A stretch of 64,000 bases of DNA from Lysobacter prati (GCF_009765215.1 NZ_VLNV01000002.1:1-64000), one strand, 5' to 3'. Shown: positions 1 to 12,082, counted from the stretch's first letter. The notes: generated from the sequence alone by a model not told the origin. Translations and numbers: made by a program.

Positions 1-2761
1 TTAAAAAATGACGCGACCGTCGAGATTGGCGATGTTGGTGGTGTTCTCGGCGACCTTCTGGTTGGTGGCATACAGCTGCGAACCGTTGACGACATCGGTC
101 GAGTTGGCCGACAGCGTGCCGTTGTCGGCACCGGTCAGCTTGCGGACACCGTCGGTGCCGGCGAAGTCGACGAGCGTGCCGTTGGTACCCTTGGCCACGG
201 TGACCGTGCGCGTGGTCGGATCCTGCTTGACCAGGCCGATGGTGCCGTTGTTGATGTTGTTGGTGACGTTGTTGATCGCCGTGGTGTTGCCCGCGATGTT
301 GGTCGTGTTCTGCGTCGTACGGCCATCGAGGTTGGTGATGGCAGCGCCGACGTTGTTCACCGTGGTTCCGCCGACCGTGTAGCTGGGCGCGCTGATCGAG
401 CCATCGGTGTTGACCGTCGAGCCACCACCCAGGGCGTCCGCCGCCGAGTCCGCCAGAGCGAAGAGCTGCGAGCCGTTGACCGCATTGGTCGAGCTGGCGC
501 TGACCGTACCCTTGGCAACGTTGGCCAGTACCTGCGCGGCACCCGGGGCCGTGGCATCGCCACCGGCAGCGATCAGCGAGAGCTGACCGGCAGCCGTGCG
601 CTGCACCGGACCGATCGTGCCGTTGTTGACCTTCGTGGTCAGGTTGTTGACATTGCCCTCGACCGTGGTCACGAGGTTGGTGATGTTGGTGGTGTTGGTC
701 GTGGTGGCCGTATCGAGCTTGCCCAGCGCGGTGCCGACGTCGGCGATGCCGCTCTGGCCCTGGACCGTGTACGACGGCGCCTTGACGTTGCCGTTCGCGT
801 CGACCGTTGCGCCGCCGCCGAGCGCGGTGGTCACGCCCTCGAGCTGCGAGACGTTGACCGCATCGGTGTCGGCCGTGCCCTTGGCCAGGTTGGTGATCTG
901 GCGCTGCGTGCCGGAGTTGCCCACCGAAACGCTGTTGGCGCGATCGGCCAGCGAGCTGTTGCCCAGAGCGACGCTGTTGTCGCCGCTGGCCTTGGAATTG
1001 GTGCCCACTGCCAGGCTCCACTTGCCTTCGGAAGCGGCGTTGCCACCAATTGCGATGGAGTCGGCGCCGGTGGTCACCGAATCGCCCAGCGCGGTGTTGG
1101 AGTGGAAGTACTTGATGCCGCCACCGTTGTTGATGGTGTTCAACGTGTTCTGCACGTTGGTGACATTGCCCTCGACGGTGGTGACGCGACCGCCCAGATT
1201 GGTGATGTCGGTGGTGTTCTTGGCCACGTTCTGGTTGGTGGCATACAGCTGCGCGCCATTGACCGCATCGGACGAGGCGGCCGACAGGGTGCCGGCATCC
1301 AGGCCGGTCAGCTTGCGGACACCGGCGGTGCCGGTGAAGTCCACCAGCTTGCCGTTGCTGTCCTTGGCCACCGTGACGGTGCGCGTGGTCGGATCCTGCT
1401 TGACCAGACCGATGGTGCAGTTGGTGATCTGCGTGGTCAGGTTGGTGACATTGCCCTCGACCGTGGTCACACGGCCGCCGAGATTGGTCACGTTGGTCTC
1501 GATGGTGTTGATGTCACCTTCGGCGGTGGTGACGCGACCGCCCAGGTTGGTGATGTTGGTGGTATTGGTCGTCGTGGCCGTATCGAGCCTGCCCAGCGCG
1601 GTACCGACATCGGCGATGCCGGACTGACCCTGGACCGTGTACGACGGCGCCTTGATCGTACCGTCGGCATTGACGCCCGCGCCGCCGCCGAGCGCGGTGG
1701 TCACGCCCTTGAGCTGCGAGACGTTGACGCCGTCGGTGTCGGCCGTGCCCTTGGCCAGGTTGGTGATCAGGCGCTCGCTGCCGGACTTGCCGATCGAGAC
1801 GCTGTTGTCGCGATCGGCGGTCGAGTTTGCACCCAAGGCAACGGCATTATCGGCGATCGCATGCGCGTTGCGGCCGATCGCGACGCCCAGGTCGGCGGTG
1901 GCATCGACGGTGGACAGCGAACCAATCGCCACGGAGCGGACGCTTCCAGCCAAGGCGGTAGCACCGACGGCCGTGGCGCTGAGGGCACCTGCCTCCGAGT
2001 TGTAACCCAGTGCGACGCCCGTCTGGGCGGACTTCGAATTGGAACCGATGGCGGTAGAGAACGAGTCGGCATTCGAACCCGAACCAATGGCGATGCTGCT
2101 GGGACCGCTGACAATCGCATCCGGGCCCGGAACGGCGTCTTGCGTCAGCTTGAAGAACTTATTCCTGACGAAGTTGTTATCGACTGCGGTGAATGCGTCA
2201 CCCACGTTGCGATAGCTGGCACCGGCAATATTGTAGGTCGGCGCATTGATCGTGCCGTCGGCATTGACGCTTGCGCCGCCGCCGAGCGCGGTGGTCACGC
2301 CTGAGCTGCGAGACGTTGACTGCATCGGTGTCGGCCGTACCCCTGGCGAGGTTGGTGATCTGGCGCTCGGCGCCGCTGGTGCCTACCGACACGGTGTTGG
2401 CCCGAGTGGCGACCGAGTTGGCACCCAGGGCTACGGAGTTGGTGCCCGAAGCGACGGCGTTCAGGCCGATCGCGGTGGCGTTGGTGGCGGTGCTCTTGGC
2501 GCCCGAGCCGACCGACGTACCGCCGTCGGTGGCGGTGGAACCGGGGCCGACCGAAACGCTGTCGGTGCCGGTGGCGGTGCCGCCATCGACCGAACCGGCG
2601 CTGGCCATACCCGACGCGGCCAACGTCGCCACCAGGGTCGCGGCCATGGCCGCGCTCACCTTGCTTGACGAGGATCCCTTGGTGCGGCCCTTGGCCATCT
2701 CCGAGGCGACGACCCAGCGGCCGGTGGTGGTATTGAAGACGATTCGGAAGATCTTGTTCAT
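1..2761 (-). pseudogene. Trimeric autotransporter adhesin (YadA/Hep_Hag type), frame-broken and without anchor
   Basis: This is a type Vc surface adhesin gene. The N-terminal piece (2761 down to about 2300) opens with an extended signal peptide region (NKIFRIVFN...GRWVVASE), then a hydrophobic segment ending near ASGMASAG. Head repeats of the SVALGANS / SIAIGSGS type follow, then neck (DTDAVNVSQL) and stalk repeats (GVTTALGGG, TNLGGRVTTVEGNVTNL). The frame breaks near 2298-2303: homologous repeats around 832 and 1702 read GTCACGCC, then CTC or CTT, then GAGCTG, whereas here two bases are missing. The rest continues in another frame (about 2325 to 1) and stops at bases 1-3 straight after a run of six A. 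No C-terminal YadA membrane-anchor barrel is present, so as read the product could not be surface anchored. It may be a decayed gene, a phase-variable gene or an assembly error. One stalk repeat has Cys (TNCTIG) where others have Gly. Confidence 0.8.
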
Positions 2762-3022
2762 AGAGTGGGCACCAGAGGAGTAGGAAAGAGCCGCGGTAGG
2801 CTTGGCTGGTGCGAATCCTAGGAACCGGCTTTTTTGCGGGTATGGGGATCGTCCTATTTCGCGCCGACCTACTCGGCGACCCTTTCCTCACGGCCTCGCG
2901 GGACTTTTTCCCCGGCAATTTTCATAATTGGTTCAGCCTGGCCAATCCCGTTCCGGCAGCAAATGACCCTTGCGTGGTGCCCTTGCGCAGCCCCGACGCT
3001 CCGTCCGGATGGCCTTACCGGC

Positions 3023-3028
3023 TATAAT
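3023..3028 (+). promoter_or_regulatory. Candidate -10 box for the gcvP riboswitch transcript
   Basis: A perfect TATAAT lies about 15-20 bases before the first riboswitch aptamer, where transcription should begin. No good -35 hexamer is visible at 16-18 bases upstream. The 260 bases between the adhesin start (2761) and this site hold no gene I can support. Confidence 0.5.
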
Positions 3029-3040
3029 TGGTGTCGTAAG

Positions 3041-3260
3041 CAGACGGTGGGAGAAGCGGAACGCCCCTCAACGGGATGGACCGCTGCCGAAGGCGCAAAC
3101 GCCCGGAATCGCTCAGGCCCCACAACCGCCGTCGGCTCAAACTCTGGAGAGACCGGATGCCCTTCGTGGGCAACACCGGCGCCGAAGGGGCAAGAAGCTA
3201 AGCGGGGTTCACCTCCCCCGACTCCGCGCTTCCAAACTCTCAGGCAAAAGGACAGAGGGG
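3041..3260 (+). ncRNA. Tandem glycine riboswitch (gcvT element)
   Basis: Two consecutive glycine aptamers lie in the leader of gcvP. Aptamer 1 (about 3041-3134) is closed by GACGGT (3043) pairing with ACCGCCGTC (3125-3133) and holds GGGAGAAGCGGAACGCCCC and CGCTGCCGAAGGCGCAAACGC. Aptamer 2 (about 3140-3260) has the classic CTCTGGAGAGACCGG, GGCGCCGAAGGGGCAAG and ACTCTCAGGCAAAAGGACAG blocks. A short linker joins them, as in cooperative tandem glycine riboswitches. The end is about 58 bases before the gcvP ATG, so control could act on translation or on termination. By family knowledge, glycine binding turns on glycine cleavage. Confidence 0.95.
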
Positions 3261-3318
3261 CATTCCATGTGCGCGCTTGCGCACGCCCGGCTTTCATCAA
3301 GCCACACCGGATGCCTCC

Positions 3319-6192
<2,874 letters not shown>

Positions 6193-6218
6193 GCGTTCAG
6201 CGCCAATGACTGCAACGC

Positions 6219-6252
6219 AACGAGGCCCCGCACTGCGGGGCCTCGTTGTTTG
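6219..6252 (+). terminator. Rho-independent terminator of gcvP
   Basis: A 13-bp perfect stem (AACGAGGCCCCGC / GCGGGGCCTCGTT) with a 3-base loop is followed by GTTTG, 26 bases after the gcvP stop. Confidence 0.85.
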
Positions 6253-6270
6253 TGCGACGTGCCGACGGGA

Positions 6271-6816
6271 TCAAGGTCGCCGGACCGGCACCGGTTGATT
6301 GCTGGCCAGGGCCATCCCGATACGCGCCGCGGCCCGTGCGTTGTCGGCGATATCGCAACGCGACACCGGCCACACCCGCGACAACCGCATGCGGGCGATG
6401 CAGGCCACGGCCTGCCAGCGGCCACTGCGTTCGGCGCTGGCGTACACGCTGCTCGACTGGCTGGCCGGCGTGCGCTGCGGCGTCGCACCACGACGTGTCC
6501 GCGCCGCAGGCACCGCCAGCGCCGTACGCGAGCGTGCCATGCGGAATTGCATGACCTGCTCATGGCTGGGATACACGCTCACGGTCGGCAGATCGAACAC
6601 GCGTTCCGGCTCTGCTTCCATGGCCACGGCAGGCGCCTCGTTCGGCAGGGGCGTCAGCTCCGGCTCGAGCGTGGCGATCACGCGCACGCCAGGCAGGTCG
6701 TGTATCTGCATGGTCTGGACGGGCCCATCTCCCACGGGCTGTGCAACCACGCGGGTCGCGATCGAATGAGTGGCAGCGATCATTGCCAGTGCGGAAACCA
6801 GGGTCATCACGTTCAT
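6271..6816 (-). CDS. Secreted protein of unknown function
   Basis: 181 residues. The N-terminus (MNVMTLVSALAMIAATHS...VVAQ) looks like a signal peptide with cleavage near residue 26. The rest is proline- and arginine-rich, with no family I recognise. The start is supported by AAAGGAATTCCACC directly upstream of the ATG. The C-terminal half carries two cysteines (VACIARMR, RCDIADNAR) that could pair in the periplasm. It faces gcvP tail to tail across the terminator. Treat the function as unknown. Confidence 0.6.
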   Translation of the reverse strand: MNVMTLVSALAMIAATHSIATRVVAQPVGDGPVQTMQIHDLPGVRVIATLEPELTPLPNEAPAVAMEAEPERVFDLPTVSVYPSHEQVMQFRMARSRTALAVPAARTRRGATPQRTPASQSSSVYASAERSGRWQAVACIARMRLSRVWPVSRCDIADNARAAARIGMALASNQPVPVRRP

Positions 6817-6940
6817 GGTGGAATTCCTTTATTCGTGGCCGAACGGCGATGCCCTGCCCGCTTTCCCTGGGCCGGGGGCCGAGATGGCCATGCATTGAAG
6901 CGGTGAAGCGCTTAGCGGTGGATGGGGTGGAACAGCGGGA

Positions 6941-7219
6941 TCAAGCAGGCGACATGGTCGGATCAAGCACCGACTGCACTTCGACGACCGAGTCGGCAGG
7001 GAATCCCGCACGCTGCGCGTGTTCGCGGATCAGCGCTTCGTCGCTCGCCAGGTAGACGCAATACGTCTTGTCGTTGGCGACATACGAATGCAGCCACTGC
7101 ACGCCGGTGCCGAGCTCGTCGAGCACCTGGTTGGAGCGCTGGGCGACATCGCACAGTGCCTCGTAAGGCTCCTTGCCGATGCCGCTGATGTTTCTTTCGA
7201 TGACGTACTTCCTGAGCAT
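6941..7219 (-). CDS. DUF4242 family protein (small ferredoxin-like fold)
   Basis: 92 residues with the features of the DUF4242 family: N-terminal YVIERNISGIG, central GVQWLHSYVANDKTYCVYLA, and a C-terminal IREHAQRAGFPAD segment. Members form small alpha/beta barrels; one Streptomyces relative binds nickel. The start follows GGAGAAACACC. It lies 18 bases downstream of the methyltransferase gene on the same strand, so the two are probably co-transcribed. Substrate and role are unknown. Confidence 0.8.
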   Translation of the reverse strand: MLRKYVIERNISGIGKEPYEALCDVAQRSNQVLDELGTGVQWLHSYVANDKTYCVYLASDEALIREHAQRAGFPADSVVEVQSVLDPTMSPA

Positions 7220-7237
7220 GGTGTTTCTCCGGTTGCG

Positions 7238-8038
7238 TTAAGCAGCAGTGGCGTTCGGTTTGACGGCATGCACGTTCACGCCATAGGCGTGCAGCCGGTT
7301 GTGGAACTTGCGATCGATACCCGTGCCGACGAAGGATTCGAAGCGTTCGCAGACGCGTGCCTGCGCCAGGCCGGCGTCGGCGATCAGCTGCAGCAGCGAG
7401 GCCTCGGTCGATGCGCCGCCGATGCAGGCCGCCCACAGGTCGGCGTTGCCACGGGCAACGGCCGCCAGCTCGCGGTCCAGGGCGACGGCACCCAGGTACA
7501 GCGCACCGCCGGGCCGCAGCACCCGCGCCACCTCCGACATCAGCCGGGGCTTGTCCGGTGCGAGGTTGATCACTCCGTTTGAGATCAGGATGTCGACGCT
7601 GGCGTCGGCAACCGGCAGGTCTTCAAAGGTGCCTTCATGCAATTCCAGACGATCCAGCAAGCCGGCCTGCGCCGCGGCCGCCATCGCGCAGGCGCGCATG
7701 GCCCCGGTAAGGTCGACCCCGATCGCCCGCCCGCGCGGGCCGACCGCGCGCGCCGCCAGCAACAGGTCCATGCCCGAACCGCAGGCGTGGTCGAGGACCA
7801 CGCCACCGGCAGGGATCGTGCCAATCCGCAGCGGGTTGCCGACACCGGAGAAGCGCTCGGTGCAGATCGCCGGCAGCGTTGCCAGCGCGGCGGCGTCATA
7901 GCCCAGCCGATGCGCCGCGTAGGCTGCGCCGGTGTGGAAATGAAAGCCGCTGGCCGGATCGCGGGCGACGCGCTCATAGACGACGCGGACCTGCTGGTTC
8001 AGCCGATTGCTGTCGATGGTGAGCGGACAACGGCCCAT
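7238..8038 (-). CDS. SAM-dependent methyltransferase, ArsM-like fold without arsenic cysteines
   Basis: 266-residue class I methyltransferase. Motif I is VVLDHACGSGMDLLLAA (about 80-96), followed by an acidic GVDLTGAM and the post-I motif FEDLPVADASVDILISNGVINLAPDK. The overall layout (ERFSGVGNP, then motif I, then SNGVINLAPDK, then RPGGALYLG) resembles arsenite methyltransferases. The cysteines that bind As(III) in ArsM (FGCGNP and SNCVINLSP) are V and G here, so arsenite is an unlikely substrate. The start has a good GGGAGG site. It is divergent from the response regulator, with a 155-base shared control region, and is followed by the DUF4242 gene. Confidence 0.8.
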   Translation of the reverse strand: MGRCPLTIDSNRLNQQVRVVYERVARDPASGFHFHTGAAYAAHRLGYDAAALATLPAICTERFSGVGNPLRIGTIPAGGVVLDHACGSGMDLLLAARAVGPRGRAIGVDLTGAMRACAMAAAAQAGLLDRLELHEGTFEDLPVADASVDILISNGVINLAPDKPRLMSEVARVLRPGGALYLGAVALDRELAAVARGNADLWAACIGGASTEASLLQLIADAGLAQARVCERFESFVGTGIDRKFHNRLHAYGVNVHAVKPNATAA

Positions 8039-8134
8039 GACGGCCTCCCTGGTGTTGCCGTCGCCTTGTGCGGCGGCATGGGGGCCAATCTAGATAGCGC
8101 GCGTATCGATCGGATGTCTGCGCGCGGCGGGTTT

Positions 8135-8149
8135 GTAACAGCTGGTAAC
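8135..8149. promoter_or_regulatory. Direct repeat GTAAC-N5-GTAAC, possible response-regulator site
   Basis: Two GTAAC pentamers are spaced 10 bp start to start in the divergent region between the methyltransferase and the OmpR-type regulator. Two more lie at 8904 and 8936, between the regulator and the kinase, 32 bp apart (about three helix turns). OmpR-family proteins bind direct repeats at this spacing, so autoregulation is a reasonable guess. Confidence 0.3.
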
Positions 8150-8193
8150 GACGGCCGATACTGTCGGCGCGGCAATGGAGGCAGGAGCAGGTG

Positions 8194-8907
8194 ATGGCGC
8201 ATACGCCCTGTGTTCTGGTGGTCGACGACGACCAGGCGACCCGCGAGATGCTCGTGGAAGCGCTGAGCACCCACGATTTCCGTGCCCTGCAGGCCGGCGA
8301 CGGCGCGGCCATGCGCAGCGAACTCGAGCGCGAGGCGCCCGACATCGTCCTGCTCGACATCCGCCTGCCGGGCGAGGACGGCCTGAGCCTGGCACGCTTC
8401 CTGCGCGAGCGTTACGACGTCGGCATCATCATGGTCACCGGCTCCGGCGACGTGATCGACCGCATCGTCGGCCTGGAGATCGGCGCCGACGACTACGTCG
8501 CCAAGCCGTTCGACCCGCGCGAGCTGATGGCACGCATCAAGAGCGTCCTGCGCCGTATCCAGGCGCGACCGGAAGCGCCCGTAGCCAGTGGCGGTGGCCG
8601 TCGCGTCACCTTCGGCCGCTGCACGCTGGACCTGGGCGCCCATCAGGTATTCGACGCCGATGGCACCGAAGTCATGGTCACGCACATGGAATTCGACCTG
8701 CTGCGGGTGCTGTACGAACACCCGGGCCGGGCGCTGTCGCGCGATCAGATCCTGACCCTGACCCACAACCGTGAATGGGAGCCGTTCGACCGCTCGATCG
8801 ACATCCGCATCGCCCGCCTGCGGCGCAAGGTGGAGATCGACCCGGACAACCCGCGCGCGATCCGCACCGTCCGCGGCGTCGGCTACATGTTCGTGCCGGC
8901 TGCGTAA
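8194..8907 (+). CDS. OmpR/PhoB-family response regulator
   Basis: 237 residues: receiver domain (about 5-120) with acidic pocket VVDDDQ, phosphoacceptor D55 (IVLLDIRLPGEDG), conserved T82 and K104 (YVAKPF), then a winged-helix DNA-binding domain (about 140-235, ending RTVRGVGYMFVPAA). ATG 8194 is preferred over GTG 8191 because the GGAG at 8184-8187 is then 6 bases away. The next gene, 95 bases on, is a hybrid histidine kinase and the probable partner. The signal is unknown. Confidence 0.92.
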   Translation: MAHTPCVLVVDDDQATREMLVEALSTHDFRALQAGDGAAMRSELEREAPDIVLLDIRLPGEDGLSLARFLRERYDVGIIMVTGSGDVIDRIVGLEIGADDYVAKPFDPRELMARIKSVLRRIQARPEAPVASGGGRRVTFGRCTLDLGAHQVFDADGTEVMVTHMEFDLLRVLYEHPGRALSRDQILTLTHNREWEPFDRSIDIRIARLRRKVEIDPDNPRAIRTVRGVGYMFVPAA

Positions 8908-9002
8908 CGGCCGCGGACGGAATTGTTTCTGCCGCGTAACAGCGGCCCGCGCCTGCGTTTGGCGCTCCTATACTCGATCCACGCCTGCAGCGGAGTCACG
9001 CC

Positions 9003-11849
9003 ATGAAGTCCGGCGATCTGCCCGGTATTGTTCTCGCCGACGACCGCGAGCGCGCACTGCGCGACAGCGAACTGCGCCTGCAGCAGGTGCTCGACAACAC
9101 GTCCGCGGCGGTCTTCGCCAAGGATCGCAGCGGCCGCTACCTGTTCGTCAATCGCGAGTTCGAGCGCCTCACAGGACACAGTGCCGCAGCGCTGATCGGA
9201 CGCAGCGACCGCGACATCTTCCCCGCCGAGCAGGCCGCCGGCCTGCGCCGCAACGACATGCGCGTGCTGCTGGAGGCGCGGGCGATGGAGTTCGAGGAGA
9301 GCGGCGTGTTCGCCGGCGAGCAGCGCACCTACCTCTCGGCGAAGTTCCCGCTGCTCGACTGCGATGGCGCGCCCTACGCCGTCTGCGGCATTTCCACCGA
9401 CATCACCCGCCGCAAGCAGATCGAAACCGCGCTGACCAGTTCGGCGCTGGCGGTGTCGAGTGCGCGCGGACGCGACCTGTTCGTCGAACTGTCACGCTAC
9501 CTCGGTGCGATCCTCGACGTCGAAGTCGCCTTCATCGCCGAAATGCGCGAAGAAGACCCGGGCATGATGCGCGTGCTTTCCTTCGTCGCCGACAGCTCAC
9601 CGCGCGAGAACTTCGAATACGCATTGGCCAACACCGCCTGCGACACCGTCGTCGGCCACGGCTTCCGCATCTATCCGGCGGGTCTCGGCAGCCTGTTCCC
9701 GCTGGATGACGACTTCATCGCACTCGGCGCCGAGAGCTATGCCGGCTACCCGCTCACCGACACCCAGGGCCGACCGCTGGGATTGATCTCGATCGTCTCT
9801 CGGCGCCCGCTGGAGCAGGCGGAATTCATCGAGTCGGTGATGAAGATCTTCGCCGTGCGCGCTTCGGCCGAGATCGAGCGCCAGCGTGCAGACGCGGCAT
9901 TGCTGGCCTCGCAGGTCAGTTACCGCCAGATCTTCGAGGCCAGCGAGGACGCGATCGTCGTCTATGACCCGGCCACCGACCGCATCGTCGACGTCAACCC
10001 GAAGGCCTGCACGACCTCCGGTTACAGTCACGATGAACTGCTGCACATTGCCGTAGACAACCTCGGCTCGGGCGAGGCGCCCTACACCGGCGCCGATGCG
10101 GCGAGCCACCTGCAACAGGCCCATGAACTCGGCTCGTCCCGTTTCGAATGGCGACGTCGCAACAAGGACGGCAGCCTGTACTGGGACGAGGTGTTCCTCA
10201 AGTCCGCCAGCATCGGCGGCGAGCCGCGGATCCTCGCCTTCACCCGCGACATCACCGAACGCAAACTCGCCGAGGAGGCCGCGCAACGCAACGCCGAGCA
10301 CCTGCGCGCCACCGTCAGCGCCGCGCTCGACTGCATCATCGCCATGGACGAGCACGGCACGATCATCAAGTTCAACCCGGCCGCCGAAACGTGCTTCGGC
10401 TATCGCGAGCGCGAAGCCCTCGGCCAATCCCTGGCCGAACTGATCATCCCCGAGCGCTACCGCGAGCGGCATCGCCAGGGAATGCAGCGCTTCCTTTCTG
10501 GCGGCCCCGGCCCGTACCTGCAGCGGCGCCTGGAAGTGACCGCACTGCGCGCAGACGGCAGCGAGTTCCCGGCGGAACTGGCCATCGGCGTCGACGAGAG
10601 CCCGTCGGGGAGAATCTTCATCGGCTACCTGCGCGACATCACCGAACGCATCGAGGCCGAACAGCGCCGAGCCCGGCTCGAGGCGCAGCTGCTGCAGGCC
10701 AAGAAGATGGAAGCGCTGGGCCACCTCACCGGCGGCATCGCACACGACTTCAACAACCTGCTGGCCAGCATCATGGGCTACGTGGCCATGGCCAGCGAAC
10801 GCAGCGCCGGTGGCGGCGATGCGCGCCTTGAAAGCTATCTGGGCCACGCCCTGCAGTCCTGCGAACGCGCACGCGACCTGATCCAGCAGATGTTGATGTT
10901 CAGCCGCGGGCAGAAGGGCGAACCGCGACTGCTCGACCCGGCCCAGTGCATCGAGCAGAACCTGGCGGTGCTGCGCCCGAGCATTCCATGCGATGTGGAC
11001 GTAGTGGTCGATACCGTTGCCGATGCCGGCGCCATCTGCTTCGACCCCGTGCAGTTCGGCCAGGTCATGCTCAACCTGTGCCTCAATGCCTGCGATGCGA
11101 TGGAAGGCCGGGGTCGACTCGAGATCGGACTGCATGAAGCCATCGAGGACGGTCGGCAGTGCAGCGCGTGTCAGCAACCGGTGTCCGGCAAGTTCGTCGA
11201 GATCGCCATCGCCGACTCCGGCCCCGGCATCGAACCGGCCGTGCTGGAACGCATCTTCGATCCGTTCTTCTCGACCAAGCCACCCGGCAAGGGTGCCGGC
11301 ATGGGCCTGGCGACCGTGCACGGCATCGTCCACGAGCACGGCGGGCACCTTGTCGTCGAATCCGAACCCGGCCGCGGCACTTGTTTCCGGGTGCTGCTGC
11401 CGATCTGCCAGGCCGACGCCGACGAAGTCGTCCGCCAGCAACGCGCGAGCGCACCGACGACAAACCCGCGACTGCAGGGCCGCGTGCTCGTGGTCGACGA
11501 CGAGCGCAGCGTTGGCGAATTCATGTGCGAACTGCTGTCGAGCTGGGGTCTGGAGGCGGACTTCGTCGCCGCGCCCGCGCAGGCACTCGATCGCGTCAAG
11601 CAAGCGCCCGCGCACTACCAGCTGCTGATCACCGACCACTCGATGCCGTCGATCACCGGCATCCAGCTGGCGCAGTCGCTGCAGTCGGTCGCACCGGATC
11701 TGCCGGTGCTGCTCTACACCGGCCTGGCCGACCGTGTCAGCGAGCAGGCACTACCGGCCAACATGTTGCGAACGGTCCTCCGTAAGCCCATCGACCACGC
11801 ACAACTGGCGCGCGAACTGTCGGCCATCCTTAGCCCCACGCCGATGTAG
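9003..11849 (+). CDS. Soluble hybrid sensor histidine kinase (PAS-GAF-PAS-PAS-HisKA-HATPase-REC)
   Basis: 948 residues without membrane segments, so a cytoplasmic sensor. Domains: PAS1 about 20-140, GAF-like about 145-295, PAS2 about 305-425, PAS3 about 430-555, HisKA with H581 (GGIAHDFNNLLASIMGY), HATPase_c about 680-800 (NLCLNACDAM, DSGPGIEP, GKGAGMGLATVHGIV), and a C-terminal receiver with D878 (LLITDHSMPS). The HDFNNLL box puts it in the NtrB/FixL-like kinase class, whose usual partners are not OmpR-type regulators, although the adjacent gene is one. The start follows CGGAGTCACGCC. Confidence 0.9.
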   Translation: MKSGDLPGIVLADDRERALRDSELRLQQVLDNTSAAVFAKDRSGRYLFVNREFERLTGHSAAALIGRSDRDIFPAEQAAGLRRNDMRVLLEARAMEFEESGVFAGEQRTYLSAKFPLLDCDGAPYAVCGISTDITRRKQIETALTSSALAVSSARGRDLFVELSRYLGAILDVEVAFIAEMREEDPGMMRVLSFVADSSPRENFEYALANTACDTVVGHGFRIYPAGLGSLFPLDDDFIALGAESYAGYPLTDTQGRPLGLISIVSRRPLEQAEFIESVMKIFAVRASAEIERQRADAALLASQVSYRQIFEASEDAIVVYDPATDRIVDVNPKACTTSGYSHDELLHIAVDNLGSGEAPYTGADAASHLQQAHELGSSRFEWRRRNKDGSLYWDEVFLKSASIGGEPRILAFTRDITERKLAEEAAQRNAEHLRATVSAALDCIIAMDEHGTIIKFNPAAETCFGYREREALGQSLAELIIPERYRERHRQGMQRFLSGGPGPYLQRRLEVTALRADGSEFPAELAIGVDESPSGRIFIGYLRDITERIEAEQRRARLEAQLLQAKKMEALGHLTGGIAHDFNNLLASIMGYVAMASERSAGGGDARLESYLGHALQSCERARDLIQQMLMFSRGQKGEPRLLDPAQCIEQNLAVLRPSIPCDVDVVVDTVADAGAICFDPVQFGQVMLNLCLNACDAMEGRGRLEIGLHEAIEDGRQCSACQQPVSGKFVEIAIADSGPGIEPAVLERIFDPFFSTKPPGKGAGMGLATVHGIVHEHGGHLVVESEPGRGTCFRVLLPICQADADEVVRQQRASAPTTNPRLQGRVLVVDDERSVGEFMCELLSSWGLEADFVAAPAQALDRVKQAPAHYQLLITDHSMPSITGIQLAQSLQSVAPDLPVLLYTGLADRVSEQALPANMLRTVLRKPIDHAQLARELSAILSPTPM

Positions 11850-11910
11850 CACCGAAGCAAACCGGCTCTTTTTCGAGCGCCGCCGAAGCCCATGCAACGA
11901 ATAACCGAAG

Positions 11911-12024
11911 CGTCGTCCGCCGGGCCGGGGATTGCGCAGCAGTGGGCCATGGATGGCCCACGCCCCGCCTTCGGACAGGATGTCCGACGAAGGGGCGGAG
12001 CAATCCCCGGCCCGGCGGACGACG
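11911..12024. repeat. 114-bp structured interspersed element, copy 1
   Basis: Perfect 24-bp inverted terminal arms (11911-11934 and 12001-12024, starting CGTCGTCCGCCGGGCCGG) enclose two inner palindromes: GGGCCATGGATGGCCC and a longer hairpin around CGGACAGGATGTCCG. The fold is a three-way junction. A shared ~28-bp left flank (CCGAAGCCCATGCAACGAAT and following bases) is also seen at other copies. It fills the 280-base gap between the kinase and the aminopeptidase. Other copies start at 18918, 31268 (inverted) and 63075. Confidence 0.9.
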
Positions 12025-12082
12025 CCGCTCCGCAGACGCAAACCCCACAACGGACGACGCCACCGCAGACACTAGCGACACG

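Noticed and set aside
3277-3318. TTG start adding 14 residues to GcvP
   Set aside because: The added part falls in the riboswitch leader and does not match family N-termini.
6941-8038. Arsenic resistance operon
   Set aside because: The methyltransferase lacks the As(III) cysteines and no arsR, arsC or arsB is present.
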